A stretch of 64,000 nucleotides of DNA from Desulfofustis glycolicus DSM 9705 (GCF_900130015.1 NZ_FQXS01000019.1:1-64000), one strand, 5' to 3'. Shown: positions 24,580-34,857, numbered from the stretch's first letter. The notes: generated from the sequence alone by a model not told the origin. Program-made: numbers and translations.

Positions 24580-26379
24580 TTATTCGAGGGAGAACGTCGA
24601 GAGATCGATGTCGTATTCTTTGATCTTGCGATATAGCGTCGAACGGTCGATGCCGAGCAATCGGGCGGCCTTGGCCTTGTTGCCGCCGCACTTGTTGAGC
24701 GTGCCGAGGATTCTTAGAGCTACTGAATCGAGTCTGCCGATGGGCTGTTCGATCGATCGCGCTGGTTCCTGGTCCTTGAAATGGTTTTTCATGTCGATAT
24801 GATCGACCGGTTTTGTCAGATCCTGTGGCAAGTCTTTGGTGGTTATCGTTACCCCTTCACAGAGAACCACCGCCCGCTCGATCAAATGCTCCAATTCCCG
24901 GACGTTGCCCGGCCAGTGATGGCCGGTCAACGCCTTGATCGCGTCATCGGACAGGCCGTTGATCGGTTTGTGTAATTTCTCCGAGAACTTTTTGATGAAA
25001 TGACCGGCTAGCAGGAGGATATCGCCATTTCGTTTACGTAGCGGCGGCAGAGGAATGTCGATAACTCGCAGGCGGAAGTAGAGGTCTTCGCGAAAGGTTC
25101 CCTGCTGCACCTTCTCCCGAAGATCGACATTGGTGGCGGTGATCACCCTGGTATCGACGGTCATCGGGGTGTCGCTGCCCACCGGATAAAATGTCCGCTC
25201 CTGCAGGAAACGCAGCAAGCGCAACTGGGTCATTGCCGAGATCTCACCGATCTCGTCGAGAAACAGGGTGCCGCCGTCGGCCTGCATGATCAGGCCGCGC
25301 CGGTCCTTGTCGGCCCCGGTGAACGAGCCTTTTTTATGTCCGAATAGTTCGCTTTCCAGCAGATTTTCCGGGATGGCCGTGCAGTCGACTTTGACCAGCG
25401 GCATGGTCCGCCGGTTTGATTCATAATGGAGGGCTTCGGCCGCCAGTTCCTTGCCGGTTCCCGATTCGCCGGTGATCAGGACCGTAGTGTCGACCCGGCC
25501 GACGTTTTCGATCATCGTGTAGACCGCCTGCATCACATCGCTGCTGCCGATGAAGCGGTGAAAGCTGCTTCGTCGACTGCGCTGCTGTTCGCCACAGACG
25601 GACATGTCGCGAATGACGATGACGGCGCCATGTCCGTGAGCCCCGCCCTCTGCGAACGGTGATGTGCAGATGCTTAATATTTTCGGTTTGTTGTCGATGG
25701 TGTTGCATTCAAACCGATGCTCGACGACGTCTTCTCCGGTCTGCAGGACACGGAGCAGGTCGGTGCGCAGTGTAGAAAATTCGTTGGAGCGGATCGTGGA
25801 ATTGAGGTTGGTTCCTTCGTCGAAGCCGGGCAGCAGGTTGGCAAACAGCTGGCGGGCGGCAGCGTTGAGGTTGATGATGTTCAGTTCGTCGTCGACGATG
25901 ACGATGGCATCGGTAACGCTTCTGAAAACCGTGTCGAGCAGCAGCCGGTAGCGTTCTCGCTCCTCTTCCGCCGTTACTTTCAGTCGTTCCAGGTGACGTT
26001 GCCTAAGGACCAGTCGTACCGACCGCAGCAGCGCATCCTTGTCGACCGGTTTGACGATGTAGTCGAAAGCGCCGTAGCGTACGGCCTCAGCGGCGGTATC
26101 GACGTCGGGATAACCGGTGATGATGATAAAGGGGCTGTCGATACCGTTTTGCCGCGCTTTTTTCAGCAGTTCGATGCCGGATGCGTCACGCAGTACGATA
26201 TCGGAGATAACCAGGTCGACCGGTGTGGAAGTGAGTGTGGCAAAGGCCTGTTCGAAGTCGCCGGCGGTCAGCACCGGATGGTAGCCTTCCCGGGAGAGAA
26301 AGAAATGAAAGGTCTCCCGGAGACTGGCCTCATCATCGACCACCAGAATCGATCCCGTTCTGTTGTGTTGTTCTGCCAT
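24580..26379 (-). CDS. Sigma-54-dependent response regulator (REC-PAS-AAA+-Fis)
   Basis: 599 residues from ATG 26379 (AAGGAGGAACGG upstream). There is a receiver domain at about 10-125 (DLVISDIVL with the phospho-acceptor Asp, KPVDKD), a PAS domain at about 145-255, an AAA+ domain with [15 protein letters not shown] (a GAFTGA variant with Ser) and FLDEIGE, and a C-terminal Fis-type helix-turn-helix ([20 protein letters not shown]). It should be phosphorylated by the kinase encoded upstream and activate -24/-12 promoters. Two such promoters lie just downstream. The PAS domain between REC and AAA+ is uncommon and may add a second input. Confidence 0.93.
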   Translation of the reverse strand: MAEQHNRTGSILVVDDEASLRETFHFFLSREGYHPVLTAGDFEQAFATLTSTPVDLVISDIVLRDASGIELLKKARQNGIDSPFIIITGYPDVDTAAEAVRYGAFDYIVKPVDKDALLRSVRLVLRQRHLERLKVTAEEERERYRLLLDTVFRSVTDAIVIVDDELNIINLNAAARQLFANLLPGFDEGTNLNSTIRSNEFSTLRTDLLRVLQTGEDVVEHRFECNTIDNKPKILSICTSPFAEGGAHGHGAVIVIRDMSVCGEQQRSRRSSFHRFIGSSDVMQAVYTMIENVGRVDTTVLITGESGTGKELAAEALHYESNRRTMPLVKVDCTAIPENLLESELFGHKKGSFTGADKDRRGLIMQADGGTLFLDEIGEISAMTQLRLLRFLQERTFYPVGSDTPMTVDTRVITATNVDLREKVQQGTFREDLYFRLRVIDIPLPPLRKRNGDILLLAGHFIKKFSEKLHKPINGLSDDAIKALTGHHWPGNVRELEHLIERAVVLCEGVTITTKDLPQDLTKPVDHIDMKNHFKDQEPARSIEQPIGRLDSVALRILGTLNKCGGNKAKAARLLGIDRSTLYRKIKEYDIDLSTFSLE

Positions 26380-26450
26380 AACCGTTCCTCCTTGCCTCAT
26401 TTCCGGCTGCCGGAATCGTGCAGTATCATGGCAGCCGGCCTCATTGCCGG

Positions 26451-27194
26451 TCAGGAAAAGGTGCTCTGGTCGCGAAAGACGACCACGGCGCCTTTGATCG
26501 TCGAATCTTCGATGATTGGCGTGCTGACGTATTCAACCGGGAAACAGGTGCCGTCCTTGGTCCAGAAAACGTCGTCGGAACTGAAATGGACGATGCCATC
26601 CTTGAAAGCCTGGCGGATCGGACAGTGCTCCGGGTCGTGCCGACTGCCGTCGACGTGGCTGTGATGGACTAATTCGTGATGGCTCATGCCGATCATTTCT
26701 CCGCGTTTCCAGCCGAGCATCAGCGAGGCGGCGGTGTTGACAAAGGTGAGATTACCATCGGCATCGAGGCCGAAAATGCCCTCGCCGGCCGAATTGAGGA
26801 TCAGCTCCATCTGCTTCTGCAGTTCCTTGCTCCGCGTTTCAGCCTGCAGCCGCTCGGCAATTTCGCGGTTGAGGGAGGCGTTGACCACGGAGATCTCGAA
26901 GGTGCGTTTTTCGATAATCTGTTCCAGGTTGAAGCGGATGTCGGCAAGTTCGGTTTCCCGCTGGCTGAGCGATACCTGCAGGGTCTCGATGCGCTTGCGC
27001 AGTGAGGAGATGATCGACAACAGTGCAAACAGCGTCGCGCAGAACAGAGCCGCTGTGGCGGCGGCGGGGCCGATCAGGGTAGTTTCAGGAAGATTGCCGC
27101 TGGCCCGGGTGAAGTAGGCGGGTGTAACCAGCAACAGTGTGTAAACGCCGAGGACGAGTCCAACAAGAACAGTGTTTCGATGGTATCGTATCAT
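26451..27194 (-). CDS. Membrane PAS protein without a kinase domain
   Basis: 247 residues. Two hydrophobic helices (about 8-28 and 42-62) are followed by a coiled coil (about 65-120) and one PAS domain (about 128-245; LILNSAGEGIFGLDADGNL, VEYVSTPIIEDSTIKGA). No histidine-kinase, GGDEF or phosphatase domain follows. The PAS contains HHELVHHSHVDGSRHDPEHC, rich in His and Cys, which could bind a metal or cofactor. The start overlaps the kinase stop by 4 nt, and the gene precedes the response regulator, so it is probably a co-sensor that modulates the pair. Confidence 0.8.
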   Translation of the reverse strand: MIRYHRNTVLVGLVLGVYTLLLVTPAYFTRASGNLPETTLIGPAAATAALFCATLFALLSIISSLRKRIETLQVSLSQRETELADIRFNLEQIIEKRTFEISVVNASLNREIAERLQAETRSKELQKQMELILNSAGEGIFGLDADGNLTFVNTAASLMLGWKRGEMIGMSHHELVHHSHVDGSRHDPEHCPIRQAFKDGIVHFSSDDVFWTKDGTCFPVEYVSTPIIEDSTIKGAVVVFRDQSTFS

Positions 27195-29236
27195 AGTGTC
27201 CCCCCTTCACCGGCGACCACCGGCAGATCGACCTGAACCGATGTGTGCGAGCCGTAGCGGCTCTTGATGCGGAGATAGCCGCCGTTGTCTCTAATCAGGC
27301 CATAGCTGATGCTCAGACCGAGGCCGGTGCCCTGGCCATCCGGCTTGGTCGAGAAAAACGGCTCAAAAACCCGTTCAATCAGGCGGTGCTCGATGCCGGA
27401 GCCGAAATCCGTTATGGTTGTTCGGACATACGGTGTCCGGCCATGGCGAGTCATCGTTCCCTGGAAGATGATTTTTTTGTTCTGGTGTGCCGAGGGGTAT
27501 CTCTCGTTGAGAGCATACTTGCTGTTGCTGATGATATTGAGCAGCACTTGCTGCACCTGGGATGCGTTGCAATAGATCAGCGGCAGTGAGTCGTCGAATT
27601 CGAATTCGACCTGGATATCATCTTGATACAGCTGATGCTTGACCAGCTCGATGCAGGTGTGCAACAAATCCCGGCAATTGACCGGCTCCGGTTCTTCGAC
27701 TTTTGGTCTCGAAAAATCAAGTAAATTCTTGACGATACTGGCGACCCGCTTGCTCTGGTCGATGATCCGACCGGCTATCTTTTCGCCGAGTTCATCCAGG
27801 GAGAGATCGCGCAGCATTTGGGCGTAATTGAGGATGCCGTTAATCGGGTTGTTGATTTCATGGGCGACGCCGGCGGCCAGTTCACCCAACGAGGCGAGCT
27901 GTGCAGCGCGGATCGCCTCCGCCCGGTGACGTTCTTCCTCGGTCATATCGCGAGCGACGAGCAGGGTCATCTCTTCGTTGACCGAGGTGTTCGGGCAGGG
28001 GCTGATGGTGAGCAGGTAGTCGCCGTGCAGGCCGCTCAGTTCGGTGTGCAGGATCCGGCTCTTGCCGCTTTTGATAATTGTTTCCAGCGGGCAGATACTC
28101 TCGCGCTTGTGACCGCCGTGCAGGATTATGCAGACCGATTGGCCGATGACCTCCTCGCGGCTTCTGCGGGATGCCGAAAAAGTGGCATGGTTGGCGTCGA
28201 GGATAGAGCCGTCGCGACTGACAATCAGCGCCGGGTCCTGGATCGTCGTGAAGATATTTTCCCATTTCGCGACGGTGCTGTCGTAGAGGCGGTCGGCGGC
28301 CAGCCGGTCGGTGATATCGAGACCGAACAGGACCATGCCGACGGTGCCCCGGTCGATATCGGGTTTGATCGAACTGTGCCAGTCGATGGTGCGCAACGTG
28401 CCGTCTTTGGTCAGCAACGGAGCGCGAAAGCTGAGATTGCGGCGGTCGCTTTTCAGCAGGTCGGAAAACAGGTTTTGATAGTGGATGCGGTTTTCCGGCG
28501 AAAGCAACACGTCGACCCAGTAGCGGTCGAGCACCTCCTGCTGTTGATAGCCGCTGATCCGTTCGGCTTCGGTATTGAAGCGCAGGATCTTGCCGCAGGG
28601 CGTGACCGAGACCATCAGGGCCTGGATGGAATCGATGATTTCGGTGCTGAAGTCACGCTCGTACTGAAGCAACAGGGAAACGTTGTGGGCGTAGAGAGCC
28701 AGAGACAGGTCGGTGACGGTGCCGTCGAGAAAGTCGAGTTCCGATTTGGGAAAGCCATTCTGCTCGGAGGAATAGACGGTAATTGTCCCATACACCTGAT
28801 CGAGATGGGCCAGAGGCCAACAGCCGGCCGAGTGAAACGAGATTTCACCAGGCAGCAGCGGGATATGCAGCGGCGGATCGATGTTTTTCAGGATACGGCG
28901 CCGGCGTTTTTCGATGGTAAGCCGGGCCGGGGCAACGATCGGCTCCTCGAGTAACACCTGTTTGCGGAATAGCTCTCGACTGCCGTCCGGTCGTGGCAGC
29001 GGCAAAAAGAAGACCAGTGGAACTAATTGTTTTTCCTCAGGGTCGTGTCGTCCCACCCAGCCGCCGCAGAACTCGCTGTTGAGCAGCATGATTTCACCGC
29101 AGCGGGCCAGTATCTCGTTGCGGCTCAGGTTTGTCAGATCAGAGTTGCTCAAACGGTTGATGGCCCGCAACACCTTGGTGCGGCGGAGCATCACCTTGTT
29201 GGTGTGCGCAGTGCGCTGTGTCTTCGCCGGGGACAT
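27191..29236 (-). CDS. Cytoplasmic multi-PAS sensor histidine kinase
   Basis: About 681 residues if started at ATG 29236; ATG 29191 is an alternative and neither has a strong ribosome site. No membrane helix is seen. A GAF-like region (about 20-190) with several Cys is followed by two PAS domains (about 200-325 and 330-440). The second contains CIILHGGHKRESIC, a His/Cys segment like that of the membrane PAS protein. HisKA (LGELAAGVAHEINNPINGIL, phospho-His) and HATPase (NIISNSKYAL, DFGSGI, GTGLGLSI) complete it. It heads the three-gene regulatory operon. Confidence 0.9.
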   Translation of the reverse strand: MSPAKTQRTAHTNKVMLRRTKVLRAINRLSNSDLTNLSRNEILARCGEIMLLNSEFCGGWVGRHDPEEKQLVPLVFFLPLPRPDGSRELFRKQVLLEEPIVAPARLTIEKRRRRILKNIDPPLHIPLLPGEISFHSAGCWPLAHLDQVYGTITVYSSEQNGFPKSELDFLDGTVTDLSLALYAHNVSLLLQYERDFSTEIIDSIQALMVSVTPCGKILRFNTEAERISGYQQQEVLDRYWVDVLLSPENRIHYQNLFSDLLKSDRRNLSFRAPLLTKDGTLRTIDWHSSIKPDIDRGTVGMVLFGLDITDRLAADRLYDSTVAKWENIFTTIQDPALIVSRDGSILDANHATFSASRRSREEVIGQSVCIILHGGHKRESICPLETIIKSGKSRILHTELSGLHGDYLLTISPCPNTSVNEEMTLLVARDMTEEERHRAEAIRAAQLASLGELAAGVAHEINNPINGILNYAQMLRDLSLDELGEKIAGRIIDQSKRVASIVKNLLDFSRPKVEEPEPVNCRDLLHTCIELVKHQLYQDDIQVEFEFDDSLPLIYCNASQVQQVLLNIISNSKYALNERYPSAHQNKKIIFQGTMTRHGRTPYVRTTITDFGSGIEHRLIERVFEPFFSTKPDGQGTGLGLSISYGLIRDNGGYLRIKSRYGSHTSVQVDLPVVAGEGGTL

Positions 29237-29540
29237 CGTCGGTATTCCCACTGTGCCGGTCCGTTTCAGCCACGAAGCTGTGGCAAGCGTTGCCTTCAAA
29301 GGGGCACTTGCCTGAGTATACCACACAATTGTGGCAGGCAGTTATCGGATCCCTTTTATGCTATTTTCCATGCAACTTTCGCACCGGCGGGGAAAATAAT
29401 CAATTGATCGGTGCTGAGCGGTGATACGCTGCTCCGGTTTGTCGCTGTGTTACGCCGGTCGGTGTGGACGGAGCGGTCCGTGGCAGCCCGACCGACAGGC
29501 CCGGCTGCCGAACAGGGGCGGTGCCGTGGTGCAGAGGTGT
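29237..29540. other. Intergenic region with the kinase control site
   Basis: About 304 bases upstream of the kinase and downstream of the CBS-ACT gene. It holds one CCACA-N5-GTGGCA site; I searched 29221-29320 for a -24/-12 promoter on the kinase strand and found none with correct spacing. No gene is seen. Confidence 0.5.
29321..29336. promoter_or_regulatory. CCACA-N5-GTGGCA site (kinase operon)
   Basis: CCACACAATTGTGGCA is the most symmetric copy of the motif shared with 18.6 and 24.5 kb. It lies 85 bp upstream of the kinase start and suggests autoregulation. Confidence 0.65.
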
Positions 29541-30218
29541 TCAGGAAGGTTTGGGCAGATAGGGGGTTATATCCTTCATGTAGTGGGTCATTACCTTGTA
29601 ATGATTGCGATTCAGGGCCGACACCGCGCGGGCGCCATCGTCTCCGGGGATCCTGATGATCATCTGGTGAACGCCCGGGTGATTGCGTAGCGGCCAGGTT
29701 ACCAGGCTCTGGATGTTGATGTCGAGATCCCGCAGGATGGCGCTGACCTCGGCGATAGTGCCGATGCGATCTTGGACCAGAACGCTGATGCGCACCGATT
29801 CCTCGTTCATGCCGATGGCCTCGAGCAGGACGTGCATCACGTCGGTGCTGGTGACGATGCCGACCAGTTCGTCGCCGTCCATGACCGGCAGTGAATTGAT
29901 ATTGTTGTCCTTCATGATCAGAGCGGCCCGTTCGATGGTCGTTTCCGGGGTGACGGTGACGATGGTCTTGATCATGATCATCTTAACCAGGATCTTGTCG
30001 AGCAGGTAGCCGAGTTCATGGTTGCTCAGCGTGGTCGCCGGCGATGCCCAGTGTTGCCTCAGGTCGCGGTCGGACAGCAGTCCGACCAGTCTGCCCTTGT
30101 CGTTGACTACGAGCAAGTGGTCGATTTTCTTCTCTTCGATCAGTTTGCGCGCCTCAACAAGACTCGCTTCCGGTGAGACGGTGATCAGATCGGTATGCAT
30201 GATCCGGCCGATATACAT
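29541..30218 (-). CDS. CBS-pair protein with C-terminal ACT-like domain
   Basis: 225 residues from ATG 30218 (AAGGAGG upstream). Two CBS motifs (about 7-60 and 78-135; DHLLVVNDKGRLVGLLSDRD and INSLPVMDGDELVGIVTSTD) are followed by an ACT-like domain at about 145-215 (ISVLVQDRIGTIAEVSAILR). CBS pairs bind adenosyl ligands and ACT domains bind amino acids, so this should be a small cytoplasmic sensor. It is divergent from iorA, with a foldback repeat between them. A second ACT protein follows paaK, so amino-acid-responsive control of this module is plausible. Confidence 0.85.
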   Translation of the reverse strand: MYIGRIMHTDLITVSPEASLVEARKLIEEKKIDHLLVVNDKGRLVGLLSDRDLRQHWASPATTLSNHELGYLLDKILVKMIMIKTIVTVTPETTIERAALIMKDNNINSLPVMDGDELVGIVTSTDVMHVLLEAIGMNEESVRISVLVQDRIGTIAEVSAILRDLDINIQSLVTWPLRNHPGVHQMIIRIPGDDGARAVSALNRNHYKVMTHYMKDITPYLPKPS

Positions 30219-30660
30219 GGGTATCCTCCTTGTTGATAGTGAGCGGGGGCGAACCGGGCGACAGTGAAGCGGTTGCAGCATCATTATACGGTATCATAGC
30301 CGGAAAGCAAACTGCTTTGATAGGTAAAGAACCATGATGAATGAAGATTTCTCTCAGGAGCGGACAGTGGCGGGGAGTGCGTACAAAGCGACAAAAAAAA
30401 CTTGCCGGAAATCCTGATTTCAGAGTAGTTTCCTAGGTTATTCCAGCAACCGGCCCGTACCGGGTCGATATCTCTTCAGGGGAGCTTGAGAAATCAGGAA
30501 TTTCGTTCAAGATCGAGGTGCGCAAGAAAATTTTACCACAGGCATATACACGATATTCCTAGGATAAAATTTGATTGCGCAACGAAGATATTGAGCGAAA
30601 TGACGATTTTTCAGGGTTCCCATTAATCACGACAGGAAGGAGTGGGACAATTCGCTACTC
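30219..30660. other. Intergenic region with foldback repeat copy 1
   Basis: About 442 bases between divergent genes. The right third is copy 1 of the 140-bp foldback repeat, ending about 38 nt before iorA. The rest shows no gene or convincing promoter. Confidence 0.5.
30479..30621 (+). repeat. Foldback repeat, copy 1
   Basis: An imperfect palindrome of about 143 bp. The outer arms include GGAGCTTGAGAAATCAGG and, at the far end, ATTTTTCAGGGTTCCC. The inner arms include GCGCAAGAAAATTTTACC and GGATAAAATTTGATTGCGC. It matches the copies at 44923 and 62715 over the full length with scattered substitutions. It is probably a non-autonomous mobile palindrome or a structured RNA. Confidence 0.8.
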
Positions 30661-32481
30661 ATGACTCAGCGTAACCAAGATACAACGATGTGGCTGTCGG
30701 GAAACGAGGCGATAGCACTCGGCGCCTGGGAAGCAGGCGTGCGGGTCGCCTCCGGGTATCCCGGTACGCCGTCGACGGAAATAATGGAGCACCTCTCCGG
30801 TTACGACGGGGTGTATACGGAATGGGCGCCGAATGAAAAGGTAGCGCTCGAGGTGGCGATCGGCGCTTCGTTTGCCGGTGGGCGAGCCTTGGCGACCATG
30901 AAGCATGTCGGCCTCAATGTTGCCGCCGACCCGCTGTTCACTGCCGCCTATACCGGTGGTCGGGGCGGCCTGGTGATCCTGACCGCCGACGATCCGGATA
31001 TGCATTCCTCGCAAAACGAGCAAGACAACCGTAATTACGCCCTGGCCGCCAAACTGCCGATGCTCGAACCGAGTGACCCGGCCGAGTCCCGCGATTTTCT
31101 CAAGCGGGCCTTTGTCTTGAGTGAGCAGCTCGACACCCCGGTTCTGCTACGGATTACCACCCGGATCGCCCACGTCAAGGGAGTTGTCGCCGGTCCCGGT
31201 GAGCGCATTGAGGCGCCGCTGGCGCCCGGAGTCGAGAAGCATCCGGAAAAATTCGTAATGCTGCCTGCCATGGCCCGCCGGCGCCGGCTCTTTGTCGAGG
31301 AGCGGATGATGCGGTGCCGAGAACTGGCCGAAAACGATAGCGACAACCGCATCGAGGACGGCGATCGCCGCCGTGGCTTCATCACCTCCGGCGTTTCCTA
31401 TCTCTATGTCAAGGAGGCCTTCCCGGAGGCCGCCGTGCTCAAGCTCGGCATGTGCTGGCCGCTGCCCGAGCAGAAGATCAGAGAATTTGCTGCTTCGGTG
31501 GAGACGCTCTACGTAGTCGAGGAGCTCGATCCATTCCTCGAAACGCAGATCAAGGCAATGGGTATCATCTGCCACGGCAAGGACTTGATTCCCGCCATCG
31601 GTGAGCTTAATACGGCGATCGTCCGCAGGGCCATCGACCCCGGGCGCGATACCGCCGAATTGTTCGAGCCGGTGGTGCTGCCGCCGCGGCCGCCGAACAT
31701 GTGTCCCGGCTGTCCGCACCGCGGCATCTTTTTTAATCTGTCGCGGCTCAAGGTCTTCGTCTCCGGCGATATCGGCTGCTATACTCTCGGTTTTCTGCCG
31801 CCGCTCAATGCTCTGGATTCGACCGTCTGCATGGGCGCCTCGATCCCGATGGCGCACGGCATGGTCAAGGCTATCGGCGACGGGGCGCACGACAAAGTGG
31901 TGTCGGTCATCGGCGATTCGACGTTTGTCCATTCCGGCATCACCGGTTTGATCAATTCAGTCTACAACGGCTCCGCCGCGACGCTGATCATCCTCGACAA
32001 CCGCATCACCGCAATGACCGGCCAGCAGCCGAATCCGGCATCGGGCACGTCGATCAAAGGTGAGCCGGCCCAGTCGCTCGACCTTGAGGCGTTGTGCCGG
32101 GCCATCGGCGTGAAACACGTCCGGGTGGTCAACCCGCACGAGGTGCCGGAGTGCCGCAAGATCATCAAAGAGGAGGTGGAACGCGACGAGATGTCGGTGA
32201 TCATCGCCCGAGCCCCCTGTGTCTTGCTGCCGGAGCTGAAGCTGCGCAAGCCGGTCGGCTATTATACCAATATAGACAATTGTGTCGGTTGTACATCCTG
32301 CATCCGGCTCGGTTGCCCGGCGATCAGCTGGACACCGTTTGCCGAGGGCGAGGCTGAGGCGAGAGGGTACAAGAAGAGTCAGAAAGGGTATTCGCAGATC
32401 GACGAGGTATTGTGTAATGATTGCGGTCAGTGTGCCTCCCTGTGCAAATTCAACGCTATTACCAGGGGGGAGCCGAAATAA
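30661..32481 (+). CDS. iorA: Indolepyruvate:ferredoxin oxidoreductase, alpha subunit
   Basis: 606 residues. The pyrimidine-binding half begins with SGNEAIALGAWEAGVRVASG, then the YPGTPSTEI motif. The TPP-binding half has CPGCPHRG and GDIGCYTLG. Two C-terminal [4Fe-4S] sites are CVGCTSCIRLGCP and CNDCGQCASLC. The enzyme oxidatively decarboxylates aryl-pyruvates from Trp, Phe and Tyr to aryl-acetyl-CoA, reducing ferredoxin. The stop overlaps iorB (TAATG). The ATG at 30661 has an AGGAAGGAG box about 20 nt upstream, farther than usual; an ATG at 30688 is possible. Confidence 0.95.
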   Translation: MTQRNQDTTMWLSGNEAIALGAWEAGVRVASGYPGTPSTEIMEHLSGYDGVYTEWAPNEKVALEVAIGASFAGGRALATMKHVGLNVAADPLFTAAYTGGRGGLVILTADDPDMHSSQNEQDNRNYALAAKLPMLEPSDPAESRDFLKRAFVLSEQLDTPVLLRITTRIAHVKGVVAGPGERIEAPLAPGVEKHPEKFVMLPAMARRRRLFVEERMMRCRELAENDSDNRIEDGDRRRGFITSGVSYLYVKEAFPEAAVLKLGMCWPLPEQKIREFAASVETLYVVEELDPFLETQIKAMGIICHGKDLIPAIGELNTAIVRRAIDPGRDTAELFEPVVLPPRPPNMCPGCPHRGIFFNLSRLKVFVSGDIGCYTLGFLPPLNALDSTVCMGASIPMAHGMVKAIGDGAHDKVVSVIGDSTFVHSGITGLINSVYNGSAATLIILDNRITAMTGQQPNPASGTSIKGEPAQSLDLEALCRAIGVKHVRVVNPHEVPECRKIIKEEVERDEMSVIIARAPCVLLPELKLRKPVGYYTNIDNCVGCTSCIRLGCPAISWTPFAEGEAEARGYKKSQKGYSQIDEVLCNDCGQCASLCKFNAITRGEPK

Positions 32482-33074
32482 TGAGCGATAATAAAAACAT
32501 CCTTTTTTCCGGAGTTGGCGGCCAGGGCATCCTGCTGGCCAGTGAAATCACCGCCTACGCGCTGCTGGCCGTCGGTTTTGACGTGAAAAAAAGCGAAGTG
32601 CACGGCATGGCCCAGCGCGGCGGTTCGGTTACGGCGCAATTGCGTTACGGTACCAAGGTCTATTCGCCGCTTATCGATCCCGGCTGCGCCGACATCCAGA
32701 TGGCCTTCGAGATGATGGAGGCGGTCCGCTACCTGCCGTATCTTCATCAAGGCAGCACCGTGATCGTCAACACCCAGCAGATCCTGCCGCCGTCGGTGGC
32801 CACCGGCCAAGCACTCTATCCGGAGAACGTGCTTGACGAATTGCGTTCCCGCGCTATCGAGGTGATTGCCGTCGACGCCTTCACCATCGCCCGTCAGGCC
32901 GGCGAGGTACGCACCGCCAACGTGGCTCTGGTCGGCGCCCTGTCGGTGCATCTGCCGGTTGACGAACAGGTATTTCAAGACATCATCGAGAGCCGGGTTC
33001 CGGAGCGGTTCCGGGCCGAAAACATGGCGGCCTTCACAGCCGGTCGTCATGCTGGACGCCGACAAGAGCGATGA
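32481..33074 (+). CDS. iorB: Indolepyruvate:ferredoxin oxidoreductase, beta subunit
   Basis: 197 residues from ATG 32481, overlapping the iorA stop by one base. [15 protein letters not shown] and [10 protein letters not shown] are typical of the gamma-type domain that makes up IorB. It has normal length and no Cys clusters. With IorA it forms the oxidoreductase that supplies reduced ferredoxin and aryl-acetyl-CoA. Its stop overlaps the open frame of the following paaK, and all three are probably made from one transcript. Confidence 0.94.
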   Translation: MSDNKNILFSGVGGQGILLASEITAYALLAVGFDVKKSEVHGMAQRGGSVTAQLRYGTKVYSPLIDPGCADIQMAFEMMEAVRYLPYLHQGSTVIVNTQQILPPSVATGQALYPENVLDELRSRAIEVIAVDAFTIARQAGEVRTANVALVGALSVHLPVDEQVFQDIIESRVPERFRAENMAAFTAGRHAGRRQER

Positions 33075-33088
33075 GCAAAGGAGCGGGT

Positions 33089-34408
33089 ATGGCAAACAAC
33101 AAAACGACGTATTGGGAAGCGGAGATGGAAACCCTGCCACGGGCCGGTCTCGAGTCGATCCAGCTGCGGCGCCTGCAGCATTTGATTGAGCGGGTCTATC
33201 GGACGGTGGAGCCGTATCGCCGGAAAATGGATACGGCCGGCATCAAGCCGGAGGATATTCGGTCTCTAGCCGATCTGGCCCGATTGCCGTTCACCCTGAA
33301 AGAGGATCTGCGTGACAACTATCCGTTCGGCATGTTCACCGTGCCGCTTGACGAGGTAGTCAGGGTTCATGCCTCGTCGGGAACGACCGGAAAACCCACC
33401 GTGGTCGGCTACACCAAAAAAGATATCGACACCTGGGCCAACCTAATGGCCCGAGCCTTGGCCTGCGCCGGTACGAGCAGCGGTGATATGGTGCACAACG
33501 CCTACGGCTACGGCCTGTTCACCGGTGGTCTCGGCGCCCATTATGGTGCGGAAAAGCTTGGCGCAACAGTTATTCCGGTCTCCGGTGGCAATACCAAGCG
33601 GCAGATCACCATCATGAAGGACTTCGGTTCGACGGTATTGCTGTCGACCCCGTCCTATGCGTTGAACCTGGCCGAGACGATGGAGGAGATGGGCATCGCT
33701 CCGCAGGATCTGGCCCTGCGGGTCGGCATCTTCGGTGCCGAACCGTGGAGCGAGAATATGCGCGAGGAAGTGGAGCGCAAGCTCAATCTGCGGGCAGTCG
33801 ATATCTATGGGCTTTCAGAGGTGATCGGTCCCGGTGTGGCCATGGAGTGTCTGCAGACCACCAAGGGGATGCATATCTTCGAGGACCATTTCCTGCCGGA
33901 GATCATCGACCCGGTCACCGGCGAGGTGCTGCCGCCCGGCGAGCAGGGCGAACTGGTCTTCACCACGCTGACCAAAGAGGCTTTCCCGGTGATCCGTTAC
34001 CGGACCAAGGATATTTCCAGCCTCTGTTACGACACCTGCGAGTGCGGTCGGACGCTGGTACGCATGGGCAAGGTCACCGGCCGCACCGACGATATGCTGA
34101 TCATTCGCGGCGTCAACGTCTTCCCGTCGCAGGTCGAGCACGTGCTGATCGGTATCGACGGCGTCGAGCCGCACTACCAGATCATCGTCGAGCGCGATGG
34201 TTCGATGGATACGATGACCGTCGAGGTCGAGATCAGCGACAAGGTGTTCAGTGACGAGATCAAGCAGCTCGAACAATTGACCCGACAGATCACCCATGAC
34301 ATCAAGGATATCCTCGGCGTCACCTGCCGCGTCAAGCTCGTAAATCCGCGAGCGATCCAGCGCAGCGAAGGCAAGGCGCAGCGCGTTATCGACAAACGAA
34401 AAATCTGA
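33089..34408 (+). CDS. paaK: Phenylacetate-CoA ligase, first copy
   Basis: 439 residues from ATG 33089, where AAAGGAG sits upstream; an earlier in-frame ATG at 33071 overlaps ior[20 protein letters not shown] is the AMP/phosphate loop of adenylate-forming enzymes; [31 protein letters not shown] and [18 protein letters not shown] complete the family pattern. The C-terminal Lys region reads RVIDKRKI. Linked to iorAB it may work in reverse, turning aryl-acetyl-CoA into acid plus ATP, as in amino-acid fermentation, or activate imported aryl acids. A CxC pair ([10 protein letters not shown]) is present. Confidence 0.93.
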   Translation: MANNKTTYWEAEMETLPRAGLESIQLRRLQHLIERVYRTVEPYRRKMDTAGIKPEDIRSLADLARLPFTLKEDLRDNYPFGMFTVPLDEVVRVHASSGTTGKPTVVGYTKKDIDTWANLMARALACAGTSSGDMVHNAYGYGLFTGGLGAHYGAEKLGATVIPVSGGNTKRQITIMKDFGSTVLLSTPSYALNLAETMEEMGIAPQDLALRVGIFGAEPWSENMREEVERKLNLRAVDIYGLSEVIGPGVAMECLQTTKGMHIFEDHFLPEIIDPVTGEVLPPGEQGELVFTTLTKEAFPVIRYRTKDISSLCYDTCECGRTLVRMGKVTGRTDDMLIIRGVNVFPSQVEHVLIGIDGVEPHYQIIVERDGSMDTMTVEVEISDKVFSDEIKQLEQLTRQITHDIKDILGVTCRVKLVNPRAIQRSEGKAQRVIDKRKI

Positions 34409-34425
34409 GTTCGGGAGGAGTGACC

Positions 34426-34857
34426 ATGCGCGTTGAGCAGATTGCAGTCTTTCTGGAGAACAAGTCGGGACGACTGGCGGAGATCACCTCGATCCTGGCG
34501 GACAACGGTATCAATATCCGCGCTCTGTCGGTGGCCGATACCGCCGATTTCGGTATCCTGCGACTGATTGTCGACAAAGTGGAAGCCGCGGAGCAGGCCT
34601 TGCGCGGCGCCGGTTTTACGGTGGGCAAGACCAATGTCATCGCCGTCGAAGTGCCCGATCGTACCGGCGGGCTGGCCATGGTGCTGAAAAGCATCAAAGA
34701 GGCTAATCTCAATGTCGAGTATATGTACGCGTTTGTCAACAAGACCGGCGAAAACGCGGTGTTGATCTTTCGTTTCGAAGAGATGGATCGGGCTATTGAA
34801 ACCTTGCTCAAGGATGGCTTTACGATTCTGGAGAGCCAGCAGATCTATAACCTGTAG
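34426..34857 (+). CDS. Tandem ACT-domain regulatory protein
   Basis: 143 residues from ATG 34426 (GGGAGGAG upstream). Two ACT folds, about 1-70 (IAVFLENKSGRLAEITSIL) and 72-143 (VIAVEVPDRTGGLAMVLKSI), make up the whole protein. Such stand-alone ACT pairs often follow paaK in anaerobes and presumably sense amino acids or aryl acids. It lies 17 nt after paaK in the same direction, so it is co-transcribed. No DNA-binding or catalytic domain is seen; its target is unknown. Confidence 0.88.
   Translation: MRVEQIAVFLENKSGRLAEITSILADNGINIRALSVADTADFGILRLIVDKVEAAEQALRGAGFTVGKTNVIAVEVPDRTGGLAMVLKSIKEANLNVEYMYAFVNKTGENAVLIFRFEEMDRAIETLLKDGFTILESQQIYNL

Noticed and set aside
30479-30621. Riboswitch upstream of iorA
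   Set aside because: The structured sequence is the dispersed repeat also found beside unrelated genes, so it is not specific to iorA.
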